A stretch of DNA of 33,902 nt from JAAAOH01 sp046540795 (GTDB taxonomy: Bacteria; Spirochaetota; Spirochaetia; DSM-27196; PWMO01), in the NCBI GenBank assembly GCA_046540795.1, contig JBKHEN010000008.1, positions 1 to 33,902 of the forward strand, read 5' to 3'. Position 1 is the stretch's first letter; each line of letters begins with the position of its first letter. Below the pieces are notes generated by a model. The model saw only the letters and a program-made list of their open reading frames with translations. It did no database searches and had not been told where the DNA came from. The position numbers and the translations under genes were made by a program. Below, one piece after another: positions 26,231 to 33,902 of the stretch.

Positions 26231-27100
26231 TCAGGCGCTCATGCGGGCGATCAGCTTGCGCGCGGATCCCGCGATCCGCCGTCGTTGCAGGCTCGACAGC
26301 TGTCCGCTGCCCTCCGCACCCCAATCGGCCAAAATGGCCTGGAGCCGGCGCATGAAGGTTTGGGCCTCGCGTCGCGGAAGCGGTGCCCGCCGCCCGACGA
26401 GATCGGCCTCCAGCTCACGGTCGCGGAAGAGAAGGCGGTCGTGGGCGGAGAAGACCATCCGGAAATCGTCGACGATGCCCGTGTCGGTCTTGGCCAACCC
26501 GGCGAACACCACGGGATCACTGTCGCGGATATAGGGACGACCGAAGGCGGTGAAGACCTGTACGTTCCAGCTCTCCGGAGGAATCCGGACTCTCGTGACG
26601 ATCTCCCCGGTTTCTAAGGTGAGTGCTCCGGACTCGTCACGGAGCCGTCCGGCGGGAATCCACCGAGCGTTCCCGTGGCGGCGCAACTCTACCCGCCCAT
26701 CGACCGCAAGGAGCAAGGGATAGACGGTAAGCACGTGCTCCGCCACGCAGAGGTTGCCGCCGATGGTCGCGAGGTTCCGCACTCCGAGGGGAACCATCGT
26801 GGAGAAGGCGCGAATAAAGCTCACCGGCAGTACATTGCGCCCCACCTCCACGATGCGTGACAGCGAACAGCTTGCCCCCAACTCCACGTAACGGTCGGTG
26901 CGCGAGACGCGCTTGAGCTCTTCGACCCACTGCAGGGAGATGATCTCCTGCGGCAGGGCAACGGGGCGGGACTCGATCCCCTTGAGGATGAATGTTCCCC
27001 CGGCATAAACCAGGGCATCCGGCTTACGGCGACGCAGCTGCAGAAACTCGCCAAGGTTATCCGGGTAGTATACGTAGACCGGTTTTGCTCTTTTGGACAT
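26231..27100 (-). CDS. Molybdenum hydroxylase FAD subunit (XdhB/CoxM-like)
   Basis: A 289-aa flavin subunit of a xanthine-dehydrogenase-type enzyme that passes electrons from the Fe-S subunit to an acceptor. FAD-binding motifs are present in variant form: AGGTFILKG (33-41; AGGTD is usual) and ATIGGNLCVAE (111-121; ATIGGN is hallmark). The C-terminal CO-dehydrogenase flavoprotein-like domain follows. It overlaps the Fe-S subunit gene by 44 bases, and its ATG at 27100 has GGGAAA upstream. The substrate of the complex cannot be read from this subunit. dnaE's promoter lies across its stop codon. Confidence 0.82.
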   Translation of the reverse strand: MSKRAKPVYVYYPDNLGEFLQLRRRKPDALVYAGGTFILKGIESRPVALPQEIISLQWVEELKRVSRTDRYVELGASCSLSRIVEVGRNVLPVSFIRAFSTMVPLGVRNLATIGGNLCVAEHVLTVYPLLLAVDGRVELRRHGNARWIPAGRLRDESGALTLETGEIVTRVRIPPESWNVQVFTAFGRPYIRDSDPVVFAGLAKTDTGIVDDFRMVFSAHDRLLFRDRELEADLVGRRAPLPRREAQTFMRRLQAILADWGAEGSGQLSSLQRRRIAGSARKLIARMSA

Positions 27101-27569
27101 TTTCCCGTTCCCTTCTATACTGAGCCGCGTTGCGTATGCCGTCTATGAACCGAGAGCCGGCGCTGCAGCGGCACCGGATCGATGCCGTCGCTTGTTGGAG
27201 CTCGGTTTCGGTAGGAGTGGCGTTCGAGAGCAGCAACGCATGGGTCGCAAGCACGCATCCCGCCCTGCAGAAGTCGCACGGTTGGAACCCCGCGTCGGCA
27301 AAGCCTCGCTCGACGTCGAGATAATCGTCGGTTTGCACGAATCCTTCGATCGTTATGACCTCCGAGCGGTGCGCGCGGAAGGCGGGGATCAAGCACGCCA
27401 GGGTGAGCCCCCCCTCGAGAAGCACGGAACAGAGCCCGCACTCTCCCTGCATGCAGCCGGTCCGGCCGCCTTTCAGCCCGAAGTGGTCGCGTATGATATC
27501 GATGAGTAGCGTCGACGGGGGCGTCTGTATCGAGACGTCCTCACCGTTGAGGATGAAGCTGCATTTCAT
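27057..27569 (-). CDS. Molybdenum hydroxylase 2Fe-2S subunit
   Basis: A 170-aa electron-transfer subunit with two [2Fe-2S] clusters. The N-terminal plant-ferredoxin-type cluster uses C39, C44, C47 and C59 (CMQGECGLCSVLLEG...LAC). The C-terminal all-helical cluster uses C98, C101, C133 and C135 (PCDFCRAG...RCRC). All eight ligands are intact, so this subunit should be functional. The ATG at 27569 is preceded by GGAGGAAGA and overlaps the stop of the large subunit (ATGA). The C-terminus is somewhat longer and more basic than usual because its reading frame continues into the FAD gene. Confidence 0.9.
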   Translation of the reverse strand: MKCSFILNGEDVSIQTPPSTLLIDIIRDHFGLKGGRTGCMQGECGLCSVLLEGGLTLACLIPAFRAHRSEVITIEGFVQTDDYLDVERGFADAGFQPCDFCRAGCVLATHALLLSNATPTETELQQATASIRCRCSAGSRFIDGIRNAAQYRRERENVQKSKTGLRILPG

Positions 27570-29638
27570 TCTTCCTCCAGGTACGAATCAAGGAGTCGCG
27601 GTGTCACCGGCAGGCGATCCACATAGTGCCCGGTAGCCTGACTGACGGCGGCGGCATAGGCGGCGGGAACGCAGGCAAAGGGGACCTCCCCGATGCCGCG
27701 GGGTGAGCTCTTGGGATCGGCGTGGACGAAGGTTACCGACAGAAAGGGATTCTGCGTTCTGATGTCCGGGGCGTAGCGCTCGTAGTCCCCGCGCCGCACC
27801 GCGCCGTCTCGGAAGGTTACCTGCTCGCCGGTAGCCCAACCGAGGGCTTGGAGAGCGCCGCGCTCGGCGGTCTGCAGCGCGGACCGGGGGTCGATGAGGC
27901 GACCGGCGAACACGCTCATCCATACTCCCCGCACGCGCACGTCGAGGGTCATCGGGTCCACGTCGACTTCCACTACCGCTGCTCCGTGTGCCTGAGCCAC
28001 GAACGGCTGACCCCTGAATCGCTCCTCGTCCCATCGCTGTGACCGTGAAAGACGGAACGACCGGGAGATCTCGAACGGCGGTCCCGTGCGCGCGCGCTTC
28101 TTGGAGGCGGCGGCACAGCAGGTCTCGACCGCCGCGGTTATGAGCGTGACGTAGCGGGACAGGAATGCCGGTCCGGCGTCCGGGGTGTGGCGTGTTTCCT
28201 CCGGCGTGCATGTCACCTGTTTCAGCTCGATGCCAAGAGTTTCCGAGGCGATTCTGCGCCAGTGGACTACCAGGGCGGGGGCGGCAACCATCTCGGGACA
28301 GGACAGGCGAACCCCGCCGTCGGCCTCGACGCGTAGACGCACCCGCGAGGGCACAGCCTGCTCACCCCTGCCTATGAACCCGGAACCGGTTGAAGTCGTA
28401 GCCAGGCCGATCCCTCTGGACGGCGTCCCCAGCCCGGTGAAGCCGGTGCGGCGTTTCTTTTGCAGCTCGTACGCCGCGTGCTTGCGCTCGAAGTCCGAGC
28501 GCTCGACGCAGTTCTCCATGACGCGTTTCAGTATCGACGGCTGCGAAGGGCCCGCGCCGGTAAGCCCGCGCTCGTTGGGCTTGAGCAGGTTGCGATTCTT
28601 CCACTCATGAGGGGCAACTTGCGCCAGCTCCGCAATGCGAGCGACGTGCGACTCCAAGGCAAACCGTGCCTGGGAGCTACCCAACCCGGCGAACGCGTTG
28701 AGAGGCGGCAAGTTGCTCTGCAGGGCCGTCACCGTCACCGCGACATGCTCCACGCGGTACGATCCCACCGCCGCCTGGGCCGCTCGATCCACCAGCTCCC
28801 GGGCGAATAACGGGTAGGCGCCGAGATTGAATACCAGTCGCACCACCAGAGAGCCGAGATTACCCTCTGCATCGAGACCCGCGGTGTAAGAGGCAAACAT
28901 CGGGGCTCGCTTGGAGGTATGCAGGAAATCCTCCGGTGCGGAGTAGGCGAGCCGTACGTTGCGCTCGGTAAGGTGTGCAGCAAGTGCGGCCCGCGCAGCT
29001 ACCAGGGACGGTTGCCAGAGCTTTCCGTCGAGATGCTCGCCGATTTCGGTCGGCCGAACGAGAAGCCGTCTCCGTCCACCGAGGACCGCGCGGCAGGCGT
29101 GATATACGTGATGCGGCCATGCGGTCGCGGTGTAGACGACGAGGCCGCCGTTCTCCCACGCCGCAAGCGCAGCCAGGGGCTCGTTGTAGAGGTGTTCCTG
29201 CGCGCCCGTGCGGTATTCCCCCTGCACGATCTGATACGCCGCGGTGGTACCCCCCTCAGGCTCGCCGACGGTGATCCTACGTTCGGCGGCAAGGTGATCC
29301 CGGTCATCCGCGTCCGGCTCGAATACCGGCTCCTCGGGCTCGTAATCGATCTGCACCTCCCCCGCAAGCACCAAGAGGTCTTCTATGTCCGGGCCGACGA
29401 GTAGGCCGATAGGTTCGCCGTAATAGACGATTCGGCTTGCCGCAAGAAGCGGTACGGCCGTGCCGGCAACGTCCACTTCGTTCACTGCCGGAATGTCCGC
29501 GGCGGTAAAGAAGCGCACCCCCGGCGGAAGCTCCGGTGCCCTGACGGCGGTCGGACTGCCGCGGGCCACGCGAGCTCTCACGGTCACGCAGTGCAGCAGG
29601 TCTTCGGCGTCCATGTCGGTGACGTACTGGTGTGGCAT
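27566..29638 (-). CDS. Molybdopterin-binding large subunit, xanthine-dehydrogenase family, atypical
   Basis: A 690-aa large subunit of a molybdenum hydroxylase. Recognisable parts: the a/b hammerhead N-domain (about 1-115), QEHLYNEPLAALA (147-159), a cofactor domain, and near the C-terminus GIGEVPFACVPAA with Glu651, the usual catalytic glutamate position. Other motifs deviate. The GGGFGGK loop reads IGEHLDGK (199-206). The AFRGFG loop reads AFAGLG (315-320), so the usual Arg is Ala317. Family membership is clear, but the substrate is not, and xanthine is doubtful. No XdhC/MocA-like maturation gene is nearby. The ATG at 29638 follows the aminotransferase stop by four bases with only a weak ribosome site. 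Confidence 0.8.
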   Translation of the reverse strand: MPHQYVTDMDAEDLLHCVTVRARVARGSPTAVRAPELPPGVRFFTAADIPAVNEVDVAGTAVPLLAASRIVYYGEPIGLLVGPDIEDLLVLAGEVQIDYEPEEPVFEPDADDRDHLAAERRITVGEPEGGTTAAYQIVQGEYRTGAQEHLYNEPLAALAAWENGGLVVYTATAWPHHVYHACRAVLGGRRRLLVRPTEIGEHLDGKLWQPSLVAARAALAAHLTERNVRLAYSAPEDFLHTSKRAPMFASYTAGLDAEGNLGSLVVRLVFNLGAYPLFARELVDRAAQAAVGSYRVEHVAVTVTALQSNLPPLNAFAGLGSSQARFALESHVARIAELAQVAPHEWKNRNLLKPNERGLTGAGPSQPSILKRVMENCVERSDFERKHAAYELQKKRRTGFTGLGTPSRGIGLATTSTGSGFIGRGEQAVPSRVRLRVEADGGVRLSCPEMVAAPALVVHWRRIASETLGIELKQVTCTPEETRHTPDAGPAFLSRYVTLITAAVETCCAAASKKRARTGPPFEISRSFRLSRSQRWDEERFRGQPFVAQAHGAAVVEVDVDPMTLDVRVRGVWMSVFAGRLIDPRSALQTAERGALQALGWATGEQVTFRDGAVRRGDYERYAPDIRTQNPFLSVTFVHADPKSSPRGIGEVPFACVPAAYAAAVSQATGHYVDRLPVTPRLLDSYLEEE

Positions 29639-29642
29639 GAAT

Positions 29643-30815
29643 CTATCCCGGAACGCGCAGGTGTCTCGTGCCCGTCTTCGTTACGGCGTCTATGACCCGG
29701 TCGACCTGCCGGTCGGTCATGCTCGGGTATATGGGCAGGCTCACCACACGCCGATACCGGTGCCATGATACCGGAAAAGACTCCTCGGTGTAACCGTAGA
29801 GGCGTCGGTAGTACGGCATGACGTGGAGCGGGATGAAGTGGACGGACGTGCCGATTCCGTAGGCGGCAAGCTCCTCGATGAAGGCGTCCCGGTCGATGGT
29901 GAGCTCATCCGGCTCGAGCTCGATGATGAACAGGTGGTAACAGTGCAGCGGATGATCCGGGGGTAGCCGGAGCCAGGGGAACCCGTCGAAGGCTTGCCGG
30001 TATCGTGCCGCGATTTCCCGGCGGCGCCTCTGAAGCTCTCGCGCTTTCCGCAACTGAACCCGGCCTATCGCGGCAGTCAGGTCCGGCATGTTGTACTTGT
30101 ATCCGGCCTCGGTTACCGCGTATGCCCAGGAGGCGCCGACGGCGCTGTAGCGATCCCAGACGTCGCGGTCTATGCCGTGAAGCCGCATGAGCCGCACCCG
30201 CTCGGCAAGGTCCGACCGGTCGGTTACAAGCATACCGCCTTCACCGGTGGTGATCGGTTTGGTGGCGTAGAAGGAATACACCGCCGCATCGCCTTCGGTG
30301 CCGACCGGAGTACCGTCGGCGGTGAGCAGGGTGTGCGCCGCGTCTGAGACCACCGCCGCCCCGTGTCGAGCGGCGATCTCGAGGATCCGATCCGTCTCGC
30401 AGGGCCGGCCGCCGACGTGTACGGGCACGACGGCTCGTACCGAGCGTGCGGAGAGCGCCGTCTCGAGCTTCCGGGGATCGATGTTGTAGCCGTGCTCCTC
30501 GATGTCGACGAACAGAGGATGCGCTCCGAGATACCGCACCACCTCCGCGGTGGCTGCAAAGGTGTAGGGGCTCGTTGCGACGAAATCTCCCGGGCCGACC
30601 CCCACGGCCTCGAGAGCGAGGTGTAGTCCGGCGGTTGCCGAGCTGACCGCCAGCGCATGCCGGCATCCCATCGCTTCGGCGAACTCCGTCTCGAACGCCC
30701 GCGCTTCGGCGGCAGTGGTGAGCCACCCGCTGCGAAGGACCCGCAGTACCGCCTCCTCTTCCTCTGTACCAAGAGACGGGCGGCAGAAGGGTATAGGGTC
30801 AGTATTGCGGCTCAT
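29643..30815 (-). CDS. DegT/DnrJ/EryC1-family sugar aminotransferase
   Basis: A 390-aa PLP enzyme that transfers an amino group to a nucleotide-linked keto sugar. Seen: SGWLTTAAEARAFETEFAE near the N-terminus, 'SSATAGLHLAL', 'DAAHTLL' (Asp158 contacts PLP), and Lys186 in SFYATKPITTGEGGM for the Schiff base. The C-terminal 'CYHLFIIEL' and 'HFIPLHVMPYYRRLYGY' also match. It follows a 4,6-dehydratase gene with a 17-base overlap. The pair matches the PglF/PglE logic for making a 4-amino-4,6-dideoxy sugar for surface glycans. The acetyltransferase and glycosyltransferases are not in the window. The ATG at 30815 is chosen from the family N-terminus ('IPFCRPSLG'). Confidence 0.92.
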   Translation of the reverse strand: MSRNTDPIPFCRPSLGTEEEEAVLRVLRSGWLTTAAEARAFETEFAEAMGCRHALAVSSATAGLHLALEAVGVGPGDFVATSPYTFAATAEVVRYLGAHPLFVDIEEHGYNIDPRKLETALSARSVRAVVPVHVGGRPCETDRILEIAARHGAAVVSDAAHTLLTADGTPVGTEGDAAVYSFYATKPITTGEGGMLVTDRSDLAERVRLMRLHGIDRDVWDRYSAVGASWAYAVTEAGYKYNMPDLTAAIGRVQLRKARELQRRRREIAARYRQAFDGFPWLRLPPDHPLHCYHLFIIELEPDELTIDRDAFIEELAAYGIGTSVHFIPLHVMPYYRRLYGYTEESFPVSWHRYRRVVSLPIYPSMTDRQVDRVIDAVTKTGTRHLRVPG

Positions 30816-32277
30816 ATTCCGGTATCTCGAGGCTCGGTACGTAGTGGTTGAGCACGCGGCGCAACTCCCGTCGGTTTCGGTAAAGCGCCCTGTGCCGGGG
30901 GTCGAAGAAACACACCGGCTTGAGGCGTTCGAGGAGCTGCGGAAGACCGTGTCCGTTGCGGGAAGTGCGGAGGACCTGCTTGATTCGGGGAAACTTCGTG
31001 TCCACCGGCTGCTCGTCCTCTGCGTAGAGCGCTTCCCGTTCCTTTTCTCCCGGACGGAGCCCGATGTAGCGAAACGGGATCTCCGTCTCGGGCTCGTAGC
31101 CGTAGAAGCGTATCATCTGCTCGGCGAGCTCCCGAATCAAGATCGGCTCTCCCATGTCCAACAGGTAAAGGGTTCCGCCGGTCCCCACGCCTCCCGCCTT
31201 CAGCACCAGCGAGGCGGCTTCGGGGATGGTCATGAAGAAACGGCGGGCCTTCGGGCTGGTTATGGTTATGGGACCACCCTTCGCGATCTGGCTCCGGAAC
31301 AGGGGGATGATGCTACCTCGAGAGCCGAGGACGTTACCGAAGCGGACGACCATGTAGCGCCGGCTGCCGTTCGGTTGTGCAAGGACCAGGTCCTCCGCGA
31401 TCCGCTTGGTGGCGCCGTAGATGCTTCTGGGCTCCACGACCTTGTCGGTGGAGACCAGCACGAATCGATCGGTATCGACGCGCCTCGACGCCTCGAGGAG
31501 ATTCAGGGTGCCGAAGACGTTGTTGGTGACCGCAACGACGGGATTTGCTTCCACCATCGGCACGTGCTTGTACGCCGCGGTGTGAAATATCACGTCCGCC
31601 CGCAGACGATCGAGGAGAAAATGCACGAAGTCCGCGTCCTGCATCTCGCCGACGATTGGAACGATGGTCGCCTGCTCGCCGACGCCCTCTTCCTGAAGCA
31701 AGCGCAGCTCTCGATCGATCTCGTAGATACTGTTCTCTCCGTGCCCGAAGAGATACAGCCGTTCGGCTCCGCCGTAGAGGAGCTGCCGGGCAAGCTCGCT
31801 GCCGATGCTTCCTCCGGCGCCCGTGATGAGCACGCGCTTGCCGCGGAGGTACGCGAGGCTCTCCTTGAGGCCGAGCTTCACCGGGGTGCGGCCGAGAAGA
31901 TCCTGCGGGTCGATCTCCCGGGTCTGGATGAAGTGCGCGCTGCCGTCCATGATCTGCGAGACGCTCGGAAGGATCCGGATGCGGGAGAAACCCGCCCGCT
32001 CGAGAACGCCGTATATGGAGCGGAGCAGCTCGCTCGAGGCGCTGGGGATGGCGATCAGGGCTTCGTCCGCGGGACGTTTCTCAACGAGGGAGGCGGCAGC
32101 CTCGATGGGGCCGAGCACCGGCACCCCGTCGATGCTCGTGCCGATCTTCTCACGATCATCATCGAGAAAGGCTACGACTTCGGCGGGAAAGCGCTTCTCA
32201 CGGATGTCCCGGGCGATGGAAATCCCGGCGAGCCCCGCTCCCACGATGTATATGCGGTTCCTGCGCGCTGCGCTCAT
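30799..32277 (-). CDS. Nucleotide-sugar 4,6-dehydratase (CapD/PglF-like, soluble form)
   Basis: A 492-aa short-chain dehydrogenase-type enzyme expected to turn UDP-N-acetylglucosamine (or a similar sugar) into a 4-keto-6-deoxy product. It has two Rossmann domains. The N-terminal domain (about 1-140) contains IYIVGAGLAGISIAR. The catalytic domain starts VLITGAGGSIGSELARQL (149-166) with Ser276, Tyr287 and Lys291 ('STDK..., IYGATKR'). PglF/WbpM-type proteins often have Met where Tyr287 stands. It keeps the CapD-type N-terminal domain but lacks membrane helices, so it is probably cytoplasmic. The C-terminus contains 'RPGEKEREALY'. It lies 18 bases after the NusG paralogue gene. Confidence 0.9.
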   Translation of the reverse strand: MSAARRNRIYIVGAGLAGISIARDIREKRFPAEVVAFLDDDREKIGTSIDGVPVLGPIEAAASLVEKRPADEALIAIPSASSELLRSIYGVLERAGFSRIRILPSVSQIMDGSAHFIQTREIDPQDLLGRTPVKLGLKESLAYLRGKRVLITGAGGSIGSELARQLLYGGAERLYLFGHGENSIYEIDRELRLLQEEGVGEQATIVPIVGEMQDADFVHFLLDRLRADVIFHTAAYKHVPMVEANPVVAVTNNVFGTLNLLEASRRVDTDRFVLVSTDKVVEPRSIYGATKRIAEDLVLAQPNGSRRYMVVRFGNVLGSRGSIIPLFRSQIAKGGPITITSPKARRFFMTIPEAASLVLKAGGVGTGGTLYLLDMGEPILIRELAEQMIRFYGYEPETEIPFRYIGLRPGEKEREALYAEDEQPVDTKFPRIKQVLRTSRNGHGLPQLLERLKPVCFFDPRHRALYRNRRELRRVLNHYVPSLEIPEYEPQY

Positions 32278-32295
32278 ATTCTACTGCGTCCGGCC

Positions 32296-32832
32296 CTATT
32301 GTGTTTTTGCAGTCTGCCCGGGCAGACTCTGCAATGCCTCGAATCCGAAATCCACGAGGAAGGACTCATCGTACATGTCGAGCTTCACCTTTGCCCTCCC
32401 TTTTCGTTTGTCGACCTTTACGATACGACCTTCAAGCCCTTTCAGGGGCCCTTCGAGCACTTCGATACGTTGGTCCTTTCCATAGGTGATCTTGGACTTT
32501 TCCACCACTTCCCCGAAGGAGAGGAAGTGTACCAGTAAACGGCGATCCGCTTCGGAGAGGGGCTGCACGTTGCGATTGCTCTTGAGGAACCGGAAGAACC
32601 CGGGCACCCGTCGGAGCTCCCAGTAGTCCTCCGTGCTGAGCTCTTCGGTCTCGACGAAAACGTATCCGGGGAAGATCGGTGCCAGCTCTTCCCGGGTTCT
32701 GCCCCGCCGGCGGACGGACAGTTTCCTCCTGGGCCATACGATACGGGGGATTTCCTCACTCACGCGTTGCCCGGCGAGACGTACGAATTTTTGCTCGTTG
32801 CGGGTTTCTACCTGGATGACGTAGTATTGCAT
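32296..32832 (-). CDS. NusG paralogue (RfaH/LoaP-type operon antiterminator)
   Basis: A 178-aa transcription factor. The NGN domain (1 to about 110) begins MQYYVIQVETRNEQKF and contains 'IFPGYVFVETEE' and 'VPGFFRFL'. A KOW domain (about 124-175) contains VLEGPLKGLEGRIVKVDKRKGRAKVKLDM. Specialised NusG proteins bind RNA polymerase at a leader signal and help it through long operons, typically for polysaccharide or antibiotic synthesis. Lack of neighbours such as secE, rplK or rplA argues against housekeeping NusG. It is the first gene of a long minus-strand cluster. The start is anchored by the family N-terminus but has no ribosome site, and the best promoter leaves a leader of only about four bases. 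Confidence 0.9.
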   Translation of the reverse strand: MQYYVIQVETRNEQKFVRLAGQRVSEEIPRIVWPRRKLSVRRRGRTREELAPIFPGYVFVETEELSTEDYWELRRVPGFFRFLKSNRNVQPLSEADRRLLVHFLSFGEVVEKSKITYGKDQRIEVLEGPLKGLEGRIVKVDKRKGRAKVKLDMYDESFLVDFGFEALQSLPGQTAKTQ

Positions 32833-32842
32833 CGATTATAGC

Positions 32843-32871
32843 ATTCTACGCCGTTTGCACCGGCTTCTCAA
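32843..32871 (-). promoter_or_regulatory. Promoter of the NusG-paralogue cluster
   Basis: On the minus strand TTGAGA (32866-32871), 17 bases, TAGAAT (32843-32848). The predicted start near 32836 leaves four bases before the ATG. A perfect TATAAT at 32835-32840 lies too close to the ATG to serve with the same start codon. The spacer contains a small hairpin (GCCG/CGGC). Confidence 0.5.
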
Positions 32872-32937
32872 CCAAAGGCTGCAGGGAGCCGAACTAATGA
32901 AAGAGACGGACGCGTACAGGGAAAACAGGGGAACAAA

Positions 32938-33435
32938 ATGCACAGGATATGGATCGTGGCTGTGCTTGCCTTCTGGGCGGGCGCTGTGGCTACGGCGGAG
33001 ACGATAATGGTTTCCGTTCACGACCAGGCCGATTCGGGCGACGAGGACTACGTGGAGGCCTCTCGCTTTCACCTTTCGGCCGCCGAGGACGGCGTGATGA
33101 GCGTGCTCTTCGAGGAGGGGCACATCGTGTTTAATCTCGGAGAATACGGGGTGTTCGACGGCCCGGAGATCGCCCGCCGTTACATGGTGCGGGAGGCGGC
33201 CCGGGACGGAGGCGCGCGCTACATCGTGGACATGATGCTCGAGTTCGAACGAATCGAGGGCGATCGGCTCGAGCCGGCGGGCGTGAACTATGAGCTCCGG
33301 GAGGTCGACGGCGGCCCGCCTGTGGCGTCCGGTCGGATGACCGGGCCCTTCGGTGAGGACGAAGCCTCCGAGCGGGGAGAACGCTCGGCCGCCCTGGGCC
33401 GGCGGGTTGGAGAAGAGCTCCTCTCAGCCTGGTAA
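32938..33435 (+). CDS. Secreted protein of unknown function
   Basis: A 165-aa protein that I do not recognise. It has a typical signal peptide (MHRIWIVAVLAFWAGAVATAE, cleavage likely after ATA or AET). The mature part is acidic and of mixed alpha/beta look, with 'FHLSAAEDGVMSVLFEEGHIVFNLGEYG' and 'GARYIVDMMLEFERIEGDRL'. There is no lipobox, so it is probably periplasmic. AGGGGA precedes the ATG at 32938. It diverges from the NusG paralogue and is followed 55 bases later by another exported protein, so the two may form an envelope-protein unit. The fold vaguely recalls small proteins that sense or bind at the periplasm, but I claim no function. Confidence 0.75.
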   Translation: MHRIWIVAVLAFWAGAVATAETIMVSVHDQADSGDEDYVEASRFHLSAAEDGVMSVLFEEGHIVFNLGEYGVFDGPEIARRYMVREAARDGGARYIVDMMLEFERIEGDRLEPAGVNYELREVDGGPPVASGRMTGPFGEDEASERGERSAALGRRVGEELLSAW

Positions 33436-33490
33436 GCGGCGGTTCAGAACGGTAGCGCTTCTTCCGAAAAAGAAATGAGGAGTCCTCGGT

Positions 33491-33902
33491 ATGAGACGAT
33501 ACGTTCCGTTTTTGTTCGTCCTGGCGTTTGTCGCGGCCTTGCCGGCATTGGCGCAATCCGGCTGGGAGGGGAATGCCGTCGTGGGAGCGCAGGGCGAGTT
33601 TCCGGACGAGGGGCTCTATGCGGCATCCAACAGTTTCCCGCGGAACAGAACGATAGAGGTAGAGAATCTCGATACCGGTGATACCGCGACGGTTGTCGTT
33701 TCGAAACGCGTGGAGCAGCCCGGGATATTTCTCGTGCTCTCCGGGGAAGCTGCGCGCGAGCTGGGTCTTGAGCGGGGAGAGAGCGCACGCGTCGCAGCCC
33801 GCCCTCAGGCTACCGACCCGGGTAGGCTCAACGGGCGGGCGGAGCAGCCACGCTCCCCTGATCCCGACGTAAACCCCGCGGCCGAGCTCGGCGCCGAACC
33901 CG
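33491..33902 (+). CDS. RlpA-like double-psi beta-barrel protein, partial
   Basis: The first 137 codons of a gene running off the right edge. A signal peptide (MRRYVPFLFVLAFVAALPALAQ, cleavage likely after ALA) is followed by GLYAASNSFPRNRTIEVENL, TGDTATVVVSKRVEQPGIFLV and LSGEAARELGLERGESARV. This is the pattern of RlpA-type double-psi barrels ('AAS..P.GT.V.V.NL..G' then 'LS..AA..LG'). RlpA proteins bind or cleave septal peptidoglycan. The lytic-site Asp/His pattern (usually 'NDRGP') is not evident, since the text reads 'VSKRVEQPG', so catalysis is doubtful. A Pro/Ala-rich linker follows, which often leads to a SPOR domain, not visible here. ATG at 33491 with GAGGAG (33477-33482). Confidence 0.7.
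   Translation, partial: MRRYVPFLFVLAFVAALPALAQSGWEGNAVVGAQGEFPDEGLYAASNSFPRNRTIEVENLDTGDTATVVVSKRVEQPGIFLVLSGEAARELGLERGESARVAARPQATDPGRLNGRAEQPRSPDPDVNPAAELGAEP

Noticed and set aside
30715..32538. A 607-codon open frame antisense to the dehydratase gene and its neighbours
   Set aside because: Its composition is that of a shadow of the coding strand, with no motifs. The opposite strand encodes clearly conserved enzymes throughout.
32835..32840. Perfect TATAAT next to the NusG-paralogue start codon
   Set aside because: Its start point would fall inside or after the ATG and no -35 lies at 16-18 bases. The TTGAGA-N17-TAGAAT promoter just upstream fits better, although an extended -10 (TG upstream) cannot be excluded.

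Overview
The window reads as a GC-rich, free-living spirochaete chromosome, probably Spirochaetales or Spirochaetaceae. The evidence is a divergent FliG paralogue (FliG1-like) next to alaS, an AlaS that stops after its editing domain, and ordinary bacterial housekeeping genes with short leaders and many 1-17 bp overlaps. The species assignment is inference. I see no phage, IS element, rRNA operon or CRISPR array.

Left part (1-7.7 kb). A partial minus-strand gene (possibly a J-domain protein) diverges from a DinG-type Fe-S helicase that carries an N-terminal RadC-like JAMM domain. Their two promoters share an 8-bp-arm palindrome. groES (minus) follows with its own promoter and terminator. A short group-2 sigma-70 factor comes next, preceded by a consensus sigma-54 promoter (GG-N10-GC). 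Then come ppdK (pyruvate phosphate dikinase) and tRNA-Phe(GAA) on the minus strand.

Middle part (7.9-20.1 kb). A flagellar-like plus-strand cluster (fliG1-like, TM2-domain protein, alaS) converges on a minus-strand set: hisZ-hisG-hisB, then a 112-aa protein, a TPR protein and rlmN. Between hisZ and the next block lie a LacI-family regulator, with a promoter and two CG-centred operators, and an alpha-glucoside-type binding lipoprotein. No permease genes accompany the lipoprotein.

Right part (19.5-33.9 kb). A 13.3-kb, almost gapless minus-strand cluster starts with a NusG paralogue (RfaH/LoaP-like). It continues with a nucleotide-sugar 4,6-dehydratase, a DegT/PglE-type aminotransferase, a three-subunit molybdenum hydroxylase with altered active-site motifs, dnaE, a YggT protein, recG and rsmD. 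dnaE has its own internal promoter. Divergently, on the plus strand, are a secreted protein of unknown function and the start of an RlpA-like double-psi-barrel protein that runs off the window.

Two patterns run across the window. First, several conserved enzymes carry Gly/Ala/Ser/Pro low-complexity insertions or tails (FliG1, AlaS, RlmN, RsmD, the left-edge gene), and in RlmN this is visibly built from 24-bp tandem repeats. Second, several genes have good -10 boxes only a few bases from the start codon, which predicts leaderless or ultra-short-leader mRNAs. All functional statements come from motif recognition by eye; no database search was run.
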